Source of the DNA: Planctomycetaceae bacterium
Lineage (GTDB): Bacteria > Planctomycetota > Planctomycetia > Planctomycetales > Planctomycetaceae
Direction of reading: 5' to 3'
Length of the DNA: 10,754 nucleotides
Assembly: GCA_003503535.1 (NCBI GenBank)
Contig: DOCI01000031.1
Location: 31,032 to 41,785, forward strand
The notes under the pieces are model-generated. The model ran no database searches. It was given only the letters and a program-made list of their open reading frames with translations, and was not told the DNA's origin. Of this stretch, positions 1 through 4,558 are shown piece by piece; within the stretch, counting starts at the first letter, position 1; each line of letters begins with the position of its first letter. A program made the position numbers and the translations under genes.

Positions 1-420
1 ACGATGTGATCCGACTGTCTTGGGATCAACCCCACAAATATTTCCAATCCAAGTGTCATTACGTGATGGATCATATTTGAGTTCGTTTTGAACGATTTCA
101 TGCTTCTGCTTTCGACTGAGATTACGACGCTGAAGATTCAATCTAAGGGCTTCTTCACGTTTTTCTTCAGTCTCTGTAAGGTGAAGTAATACGGCATCAG
201 GAACCTTGATTTTCACCCCCTCGGATCGAAGCTCTTCCACTGCCAGTTGTCGATGGTGTCCGTCAATGATTTCACCTTCGAAAGTGGTCACAATTGGGAC
301 AACAACCTGACCTGAGTCACGTATGCTTTCTTTAAGATTCAAGTAGTCCTTTTCAATCATCCATCCCAGCACCTGATAAGAGGCGGGGTCGGTAGGTGGG
401 TACGGTTTTGTGTTCTTCAT
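1..420 (-). CDS. ParB-like nuclease-domain protein, C-terminus cut off by the window edge
   Basis: An open frame of 140 codons runs from an ATG at 420 to the window edge without a stop, so the gene continues to the left. Residues about 17-75 look like a ParB/Srx N-terminal domain, with the signature DGHHR at 53-57 (the family's GxxR nucleotide-binding box). A basic segment with RNLSRKQKHEIV at 99-110 leads into a probable helix-turn-helix (about 120-140, WIGNICGVDPKTVGSHR), as in ParB-like plasmid and phage regulators. The start is supported by an AAGGAA ribosome site 6 nt upstream. ParB-like proteins of this kind act in plasmid partition, in transcription control or as nucleases; the visible part cannot separate these. 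No ParA is in the window. An 11-bp inverted repeat lies 13 bp before the start and may be its operator. Family call firm, role inferred. Confidence 0.85.
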   Translation of the reverse strand, partial: MKNTKPYPPTDPASYQVLGWMIEKDYLNLKESIRDSGQVVVPIVTTFEGEIIDGHHRQLAVEELRSEGVKIKVPDAVLLHLTETEEKREEALRLNLQRRNLSRKQKHEIVQNELKYDPSRNDTWIGNICGVDPKTVGSHR

Positions 421-433
421 TTCATTTCCTTAA

Positions 434-474
434 AATTTCCAAGTGTTAATAAAGGCTTCGGCGACTTGGAAATT
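434..474. repeat. 11-bp perfect inverted repeat upstream of the ParB-like gene
   Basis: AATTTCCAAGT at 434-444 and ACTTGGAAATT at 464-474 are perfect complements separated by 19 nt, so the arms repeat with a 30-bp centre spacing. It lies between the gene start (420) and the AT-rich region. It could be an operator bound by the ParB-like protein, a parS-like site, or an RNA hairpin in the leader; there is no T-run that would make it a terminator. Confidence 0.6.
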
Positions 475-796
475 CGCAAAAAAGCCCATCCAGAAAATTC
501 TGTCGCAGTCATCCACCGTGCTTAATAGTCGGTTGGCAGAAGGCGCAACGCTGCGATGTAATTGCCTTCACTCTTGATGGTTAAGTATCATTCTTTATTT
601 GAAGTGAACACATCCTTTCTTTATTAAACAGAGACAAGTAAATCCCTAATTCTTATGAACGATAGAAATATATCTATAACATCTATTGTTGTAACGCACT
701 TTTGTAATTAATTTTCAGCTAACCAAAAATATATTTTTGTAAAGCAGTCTTCGAATATTTTTGAAAAGTAAATTCTGTGTATACAGCTCTATATTC
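475..796. other. Non-coding, AT-rich intergenic region
   Basis: No supportable gene on either strand. From about 590 to 790 the sequence is strongly AT-rich. It contains a perfect 16-bp palindrome at 724-739 (C, five A, TATA, five T, G) and a 5-bp inverted repeat at 662-677. The 27-bp element found before other genes of this block is not recognisable here, so the ParB-like gene must be driven differently. The region would suit a replication origin or a promoter/operator zone, but no iterons or DnaA boxes were seen. Confidence 0.4.
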
Positions 797-988
797 TCAG
801 CCAACAATTTGCTCCGAGAATCTCCGAACTTCGACATTCTCAAGATGTGCGGGGTCGATCACAATCTCGTCTTCATGGCGACAGTTGTCAAAATCCAGAA
901 GTCGTTTTTCACATTGATAAATTAGTTTCTTGATTAAATGAATTTTCCACTCGTTTCTCCTTTGGGGCATGTATCTGGTTCTGTTCAT
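797..988 (-). CDS. Small hypothetical protein (63 aa)
   Basis: Not recognised. The 63-residue product is charged and hydrophilic, with a basic N-terminus (RTRYMPQRRNEWK), a likely helix with KKLIYQCEKRLLDF, and an acidic second half; no membrane segment or signal peptide. The ATG at 988 lies only 3 nt after the 27-bp element at 992-1018 and has no ribosome site, so if that element is the promoter the message would be nearly leaderless. A second in-frame ATG at residue 7 also lacks a ribosome site. An AAAGGAG at about 957-963 lies inside the frame but precedes a GTG in another frame that gives only 13 codons. Real gene likely, start uncertain. Confidence 0.55.
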   Translation of the reverse strand: MNRTRYMPQRRNEWKIHLIKKLIYQCEKRLLDFDNCRHEDEIVIDPAHLENVEVRRFSEQIVG

Positions 989-991
989 CGC

Positions 992-1018
992 TTAGACCGG
1001 GCAACGTCCAATCTTGTT
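992..1018 (-). promoter_or_regulatory. 27-bp element, copy 1 (before the 63-aa gene)
   Basis: On the minus strand this reads AACA, 11 nt, TGCC, then CGGTCTAA. The spacing is identical to the five other copies. It is preceded by an AT-rich stretch and ends 3 nt before the ATG at 988. Confidence 0.65.
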
Positions 1019-1039
1019 TGAACAAAAATGAAAATTTCC

Positions 1040-1297
1040 CTACCCACTTACTACCTTTCCTGTACCGCTTGTTTTCAATCTGCTTGGAATGACAAAAATG
1101 TCATCGCTCTCGACGTTTTCTCTCGTTAGACAGGGCAGGTGACGATCCTGTTTAAAAAAATCAAAAAATATTTGAAATGAGATGCGTGGCATGAAAACAA
1201 GCGTTTTTATGCCACCCCTCGATGTGATAGGGATGCATGTCACAGGTATAGGCGGGGGCAACCCATCCAAACCGGACACAAAATGTTTTTGGATCAC
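1040..1297 (-). CDS. Doubtful hypothetical ORF (85 aa)
   Basis: A GTG start overlaps the TGA of the 327-aa gene upstream (ATGTGA), and GAGGAG sits 5 nt before it, so translational coupling is possible. Against a real gene: no family is recognised, the frame covers a 30-nt hairpin (1186-1215) and copy 2 of the 27-bp element (1126-1152), which elsewhere is intergenic, and the middle is a phenylalanine-rich stretch produced by T-runs. I lean towards an intergenic region that happens to be open. Confidence 0.25.
   Translation of the reverse strand: MIQKHFVSGLDGLPPPIPVTCIPITSRGGIKTLVFMPRISFQIFFDFFKQDRHLPCLTRENVESDDIFVIPSRLKTSGTGKVVSG
1126..1152 (-). promoter_or_regulatory. 27-bp element, copy 2
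   Basis: Minus strand AACA, 11 nt, TGCC, CTGTCTAA. It is preceded by T-runs (1152-1180) and lies 107 bp upstream of copy 1 in the same orientation. No convincing gene starts within 100 nt downstream. A perfect ATGACA/TGTCAT hairpin at 1089-1104 follows it, so it may drive a short untranslated transcript or work in tandem with copy 1. Confidence 0.6.
1186..1215 (-). terminator. Hairpin downstream of the 327-aa gene, possible terminator
   Basis: GTGGCAT (1186-1192) pairs perfectly with ATGCCAC (1209-1215), and an inner AAAC/GTTT extends the stem. It lies about 80 nt past the stop of the 1294-2277 gene. T-runs on the minus strand follow only about 15-30 nt later, so it is a weak terminator candidate. 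One arm is also part of a box shared with the region near 3980. Confidence 0.35.
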
Positions 1298-2277
1298 ATC
1301 AGCTCCTCAATCAGCTTGATCAGCATCGATTGAGGTGGGAGCGGTAGCTCGTCTGGGCGGAATGGTTGACCATAAGCTGGCAGGTCAGCCCCTTTTTCTT
1401 CACCGAGGAGCTTTGGTTGCACATATGAATGGAAGCTGAATACTCGATCTTCGATCCGATACCGATGTTCGTACAACGTCCGTGATGAGTAGATACCTGT
1501 CCCGGAGCATTTCCAGCACTCCTCATCCTTGTAGTACATACCGCTGCCATCGCACGACCAGCACATACGCTCCTCAACTCTTGCGATCTTGCCATCAACC
1601 AAGAGGTGTTGGTTAGATTTGATCCACTGATCCTTGAGTGCGTAGAAATCCTCATAGAAACAAACCTTCTGAAGACGATTCGCAAACCTCAAGGCTTCGG
1701 CAAGCGCCAGTTCGCTTGAACCGTACTTCTTGAGCCACCTGTTTTTCAGATTCACAAGACTCGTGCGAGTCGAAATATCTCGAAGCTGGGAAGGGCGATA
1801 AAGATTAAAGCATTGCTTTCCTCGGACAACGACTTCAACTGGGTTTCCAATGACGTTAAACCCGAGTTTCCGCCAATAGGACTTCGTTCCCAACTTATGC
1901 AAGTATCCGACTTCATCGAAGCTCTTGATCTCCGTCTGTTGATCATAAAACTCCTCAATGCGTGATCGATCAAGTTTTGGAAACTTGGCACACTGTTCAT
2001 TGACAGTTTTTTCACGCTTTTCACGTTCTTGTTGCTCAGCCTTTATGGCGAGTTGCTGCTCCTTTCGGAGCTTCTGCTGTTCACGTCGCTCGAATTCCTC
2101 AGTGTAAATATCTTTGGGAACATGGTAAGCGACAATTTTGGTTCCTTTTCTTCTTCGACCAATCGAGACCACTACAGTGTCTATACGATAATCAAGCCCA
2201 GCCTCCCTTGTCCGCTTTAAGATTCTTCGAGTTAGGGGACCGTCACCCGGTAACAGTTTGACTAAATCTTCACTCAT
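1294..2277 (-). CDS. Hypothetical protein with a DnaJ-type zinc-finger pair and a charged helix (327 aa)
   Basis: Function unknown. Residues 1-55 resemble a small winged-helix fold (PLTRRILKRTREAGL, then beta-like VVVSIGRR and KIVAYHV); this is inference. Residues about 60-95 are an almost uninterrupted E/K/R/Q helix, probably a coiled coil. At 239-261 lie two CxxCxGxG modules (C239, C242, then C254, C257), the zinc-binding repeat of DnaJ-class proteins, but there is no J domain and only two of the usual four repeats. Such isolated pairs occur in many phage and plasmid hypotheticals. The C-terminus is proline-rich and acidic. The start is firm: AGGAGG lies 6 nt before the ATG. An 8-bp hairpin (2293-2318) and copy 3 of the 27-bp element lie just upstream, so the gene probably has its own promoter. 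Gene certain, function open. Confidence 0.85.
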   Translation of the reverse strand: MSEDLVKLLPGDGPLTRRILKRTREAGLDYRIDTVVVSIGRRRKGTKIVAYHVPKDIYTEEFERREQQKLRKEQQLAIKAEQQEREKREKTVNEQCAKFPKLDRSRIEEFYDQQTEIKSFDEVGYLHKLGTKSYWRKLGFNVIGNPVEVVVRGKQCFNLYRPSQLRDISTRTSLVNLKNRWLKKYGSSELALAEALRFANRLQKVCFYEDFYALKDQWIKSNQHLLVDGKIARVEERMCWSCDGSGMYYKDEECWKCSGTGIYSSRTLYEHRYRIEDRVFSFHSYVQPKLLGEEKGADLPAYGQPFRPDELPLPPQSMLIKLIEELM

Positions 2278-2292
2278 CGATTGCCTCCTTCA

Positions 2293-2318
2293 TAGGACCA
2301 CGAAATTGATTGGTCCTA
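2293..2318 (-). promoter_or_regulatory. Leader hairpin before the 327-aa gene
   Basis: TAGGACCA (2293-2300) and TGGTCCTA (2311-2318) form a perfect 8-bp stem with a 10-nt loop. It begins within the last bases of copy 3 of the 27-bp element and ends a few nt before the AGGAGG ribosome site, where it could act as an operator or control translation. Confidence 0.55.
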
Positions 2319-2343
2319 AGACTGGGCAACCCTCGATTCTGTT
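2317..2343 (-). promoter_or_regulatory. 27-bp element, copy 3 (before the 327-aa gene)
   Basis: Minus strand AACA, 11 nt, TGCC, CAGTCTTA; it ends 39 nt before the ATG at 2277. AT-rich sequence precedes it (2344-2392). Confidence 0.65.
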
Positions 2344-2466
2344 CTTGAAAATTCAGTAATTCGAATTTTCTAATTCTTTAAATAATTACTCAACGGGGCA
2401 CTCTGGATCAGAAGTCCATGCCATTAAAGGAGATACAGCGGCAGGAAATTATTTCAGAAAATTTCA

Positions 2467-2493
2467 AACAAAACGGTAAACTGCCCGACGTAA
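2467..2493 (+). promoter_or_regulatory. 27-bp element, copy 6, on the + strand (before the 75-aa gene)
   Basis: Reads AACA, 11 nt, TGCC, CGACGTAA on the + strand, with the same total length and spacing as the minus-strand copies. It is the only full copy facing right and precedes the only intact + strand gene of the left block, with 84 nt to its ATG. A weak GGACA/TGTCC hairpin (2523-2541) lies in the leader. Confidence 0.6.
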
Positions 2494-2577
2494 CGACAAA
2501 CTTCAATTTTTTAATGGATTTCGGGACAATGAGGATCTGTCCACTGTATGGCTATCCGCAATAAGAAAGGATGAGCA

Positions 2578-2805
2578 ATGCCACGACCAGCAAATTCACT
2601 TGAGGAAACTGTGAACGAGTCACCGCAACTTCCAAATGTGATTAAGCGTCGAGACGAAATCAAAGCAAGGATCGAAAGAATGAATGACAAGGAAGATTGT
2701 GAGGCGGCCCTGAAGGTATTGCCAACAGTTCCTGATGAAGAACTTGAGACTTCAGTGAGGCAGTCGAGACATTACTTGCTCCGCAGTCTCCTATTGAGAG
2801 GATGA
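2578..2805 (+). CDS. Small hypothetical protein (75 aa)
   Basis: Not recognised. It is the only intact + strand gene in the left block. The product is charged, with a proline-containing N-terminus, a probable long helix (about residues 21-47, VIKRRDEIKARIERMNDKEDCEAAL), and a basic C-terminal end (RQSRHYLLRSLLLRG); no cysteine pairs or membrane segments. The start is well supported: AAAGGA lies 7 nt before the ATG. It has its own copy of the 27-bp element upstream and a strong terminator 30 nt downstream, so it is probably a single-gene transcript. It is convergent with the 2873-3838 gene. Confidence 0.75.
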   Translation: MPRPANSLEETVNESPQLPNVIKRRDEIKARIERMNDKEDCEAALKVLPTVPDEELETSVRQSRHYLLRSLLLRG

Positions 2806-2835
2806 TGGCGAAGTGGCATAAACAAATAAAACAAT

Positions 2836-2866
2836 AAAAAAAGGTCCTGTTTCGGCAGGACCTTTT
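2836..2866. terminator. Bidirectional rho-independent terminator
   Basis: AAGGTCCTG (2841-2849) pairs with CAGGACCTT (2856-2864) around a 6-nt loop. An A-run (2836-2842) is on one side and TTTT (2863-2866) on the other. It sits between the stops of the convergent genes 2578-2805 (+) and 2873-3838 (-) and can end both. Confidence 0.9.
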
Positions 2867-2872
2867 CTTGCT

Positions 2873-3838
2873 TTATCGTTTCTTCCCTTTGTATAGAACT
2901 GAGAAATTCTTCGGGTCTCCTTTAAAGTCTTTCTTGTTAACGAATGTTTCTTCTATGAAGACCAGCTTTACTTCGGTTCGTCCTTTTCCGCATTTCACTC
3001 GTCTTATATGACCAGCCCGCCTATGCGGTTTCATTTTGTTGTTGGATGATGAAATGACATCCTCACGTTTGAAAGGATACGACCGCTTGGGTTCAAGGTC
3101 AAAAACAACTTCATGATCAAAATCAATCAGATGCGTCATTCGTCGCCTAGCATCTGAAATGATTTTTTTCTTATCCTTATGATTGCGATACCGTCGTTCA
3201 ATTCTTTTTAGCTCTTTCGGATTGGCAGGACCAACGTCTCTGCATCCCTTTGTGGCGAGTAAGTGGCAAAAAGACATTGCGATTCTCAACAAGTGATAGT
3301 CACCAAGAATACTGGGGTCTTCTTCCACCATTTCTTCGGTGCAAGTCGGCAAACCACCTCTCGCATCTCTAATGTAATCAGCATGTATTCCCTTACATAC
3401 GGCAAGACCAATGTACAAGATTCCAGCCTGTTGATCGTGAAAACAGATCATTCCTTTGGGACAATCGTATCCAGAAATATCCTTAGATAATTGCTGCCTG
3501 AAAGCATCGGGCCATTCAATCATCAAGACTGGAAAAGGTTGACGATACTCCTCTTGGGCAACAAAATGTTCGTTATCTGTGACACAGATCATCTGCTCAT
3601 AAGTAGGCTGGTAAAGCATCTTACCATTCGCCAGTGCTTTAGAGGTGGCTAAGAGACGCATCGCATATTCTGGATTTTGCTCACAAAACAAATGATATTG
3701 ATCATTCCAATCTGAATCTATTGATACTTGTATTTTATGTTTATGATGATCCAATCGTGCCTTGACCCACTCTTCTTTGCCCATTTCTTGAAGATCTTTA
3801 ATTAAATTTGACGGAACAAAATCTGACATGCTGAGCAT
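2873..3838 (-). CDS. Hypothetical protein with a basic RGH-type C-terminal motif (321 aa)
   Basis: Function unknown. The N-terminal 220 residues are mixed alpha/beta without a motif I can name, with several aromatic and cysteine residues (YDCPKGMICFHD at about 123-134). Residues about 205-230 are very basic (KELKRIERRYRNHKDKKK). The C-terminus holds HRRAGHIRRVKCGKGR followed by hydrophobic strands. This resembles the HxRRGHWRxQ...G...WI.P motif that I recall at the C-terminus of many plasmid and phage hypotheticals; the match is partial and from memory. The ATG at 3838 has GGAGG 7 nt upstream. A long leader hairpin (3858-3893) and copy 4 of the 27-bp element precede it, and a shared terminator follows 7 nt after the stop. 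Gene certain, function unknown. Confidence 0.85.
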   Translation of the reverse strand: MLSMSDFVPSNLIKDLQEMGKEEWVKARLDHHKHKIQVSIDSDWNDQYHLFCEQNPEYAMRLLATSKALANGKMLYQPTYEQMICVTDNEHFVAQEEYRQPFPVLMIEWPDAFRQQLSKDISGYDCPKGMICFHDQQAGILYIGLAVCKGIHADYIRDARGGLPTCTEEMVEEDPSILGDYHLLRIAMSFCHLLATKGCRDVGPANPKELKRIERRYRNHKDKKKIISDARRRMTHLIDFDHEVVFDLEPKRSYPFKREDVISSSNNKMKPHRRAGHIRRVKCGKGRTEVKLVFIEETFVNKKDFKGDPKNFSVLYKGKKR

Positions 3839-3852
3839 AATTGCCCTCCACT

Positions 3853-3863
3853 AAAGTGATACC
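3853..3863 (-). repeat. Single copy of the AAAGTGATACC repeat
   Basis: This 11-mer also occurs twice at 7920-7959 beside the tRNA. Here it lies 15 bp before the 321-aa gene and forms part of the leader hairpin, so it could be a shared protein-binding site or a coincidence. Confidence 0.4.
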
Positions 3864-3893
3864 TGACGGCTGTCACAACGACAGCCAGATATC
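3858..3893 (-). promoter_or_regulatory. Long leader hairpin before the 321-aa gene
   Basis: GGCTGTC (3868-3874) pairs perfectly with GACAGCC (3880-3886) around a 5-nt loop. After a 3-nt bulge, GATACCT (3858-3864) pairs with AGATATC (3887-3893) with one G-U wobble in the RNA. It lies between copy 4 of the 27-bp element and the GGAGG ribosome site. Confidence 0.6.
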
Positions 3894-3895
3894 CA

Positions 3896-3922
3896 TTAGC
3901 CGTGGCAGGTGCTGATTTTGTT
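3896..3922 (-). promoter_or_regulatory. 27-bp element, copy 4 (before the 321-aa gene)
   Basis: Minus strand AACA, 11 nt, TGCC, ACGGCTAA; it ends 57 nt before the ATG at 3838. Poly-A/T tracts precede it. A partial copy (AACA, 11 nt, TGCC only) lies inverted on the + strand at 3961-3979. Confidence 0.65.
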
Positions 3923-3947
3923 TATTTTTGAAAAAAGTTTTTTTGGA

Positions 3948-4007
3948 TCAATTTTCAGTAAACAAAAATAGGCGTTGCCATGCCACTGTTGGCAATTTCT
4001 TAGCCAT
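3948..4007 (-). CDS. Possible 19-residue small ORF or leader peptide
   Basis: An ATG at 4007 with AAAGGAAG a few nt upstream opens MAKKLPTVAWQRLFLFTEN and stops at 3948, 25 bp before copy 4 of the 27-bp element. The ribosome site is better than that of several longer genes here. A TTGCCA/TGGCAA inverted repeat lies inside the frame. It may encode a short peptide; nothing homologous is known to me, and chance is a fair alternative. Confidence 0.3.
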   Translation of the reverse strand: MAKKLPTVAWQRLFLFTEN

Positions 4008-4103
4008 ATCTTCCTTTCGGGTGAGGAAAATATTTTCCGTCAACACACAAATTAGGGGTGGAGACAAACTCAAACAGGACAAAGCAGGGTGAACAAAGAA
4101 GGG

Positions 4104-4169
4104 TATACCACTACCTTATCCCTACCTCATCACCACTACCACAAAACCTCTTCAAACCCTAATTTCCAT
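4104..4169. repeat. 66-nt G-free tract with CTACC repeats
   Basis: The + strand has no G for 66 nt. It contains CTACC three times (4111, 4122, 4136) and the 9-mer ACCACTACC twice (4107-4115, 4132-4140), 25 bp apart. The region 4021-4222 holds no gene I can support and no clear terminator for the 4223-4459 gene. Strong strand bias in a non-coding stretch near the Rep-like gene makes it a candidate for an origin or single-strand initiation site. Confidence 0.45.
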
Positions 4170-4222
4170 GCAATCCATCCACAATTTTCAGGGTGAAGCA
4201 ACACTCGTTAATAATCTCCCCA

Positions 4223-4459
4223 TCACTTCAACCTTTTCAACAAATTCTGTTCGTGGAACAACTCGAAAGTGGTGCCGCTGCACCACTGAGAAATCACTTT
4301 TTGGGCAACTTTAATTTTTTGATCCACTGTGTCAGCACCTGATTCTCTACAAATTCTTTTGAAACGAGTGTGCTGACCAAAAATAAACTGGTTTTTTAGA
4401 AGTTGAAGTTCTTCATTTTTTGTCATGGCTTTTCCAATTGGTTTATTCGAACATTTCAA
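4223..4459 (-). CDS. Small hypothetical protein, possible DNA-binding regulator (78 aa)
   Basis: Not recognised. The product is basic, ending in NLLKRLK, with a segment VAQKVISQWCSGTTF (about residues 52-66) that weakly resembles the recognition helix and following turn of small phage-type helix-turn-helix proteins; this is only a resemblance. Two starts are possible. The ATG at 4459 has no ribosome site. The ATG at 4426 (residue 12) has GGA 6 nt upstream and would give 67 residues; it looks better to me. Copy 5 of the 27-bp element lies 65 nt before the longer start and only 7 nt after the stop of the Rep-like gene, so this gene is probably transcribed separately from the Rep operon. Confidence 0.6.
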   Translation of the reverse strand: MKCSNKPIGKAMTKNEELQLLKNQFIFGQHTRFKRICRESGADTVDQKIKVAQKVISQWCSGTTFELFHEQNLLKRLK

Positions 4460-4505
4460 AAAAGTGGTTTTTCAGGGAATTACATCCAGACGTATTTTCC
4501 ACGTT

Positions 4506-4522
4506 GTCTTCTAATAAAAGAC
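4506..4522 (-). promoter_or_regulatory. Short leader hairpin before the 78-aa gene
   Basis: GTCTT (4506-4510) and AAGAC (4518-4522) form a 5-bp stem with a 7-nt loop, 2 bp after copy 5 of the 27-bp element. It is weak alone but sits where stronger hairpins follow copies 3 and 4. Confidence 0.3.
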
Positions 4523-4524
4523 GT

Positions 4525-4551
4525 TTAGAACAGTCATGTTGTTCGGATGTT
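4525..4551 (-). promoter_or_regulatory. 27-bp element, copy 5 (before the 78-aa gene)
   Basis: Minus strand AACA, 11 nt, TGAC, TGTTCTAA. It has one change in the TGCC block but identical total length, and lies immediately after the Rep-like gene. Confidence 0.55.
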
Positions 4552-4558
4552 TTCACGT

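Noticed and set aside
500..560. A copy of the element before the ParB-like gene
   Set aside because: TGCC and a CTA follow each other on the minus strand, but no AACA lies 15 bp before TGCC and the downstream spacing is wrong.
1320..2220. Other open frames inside the 327-aa gene
   Set aside because: The 1294-2277 frame has AGGAGG, a zinc-finger pair and consistent codons; the others are out-of-frame shadows.
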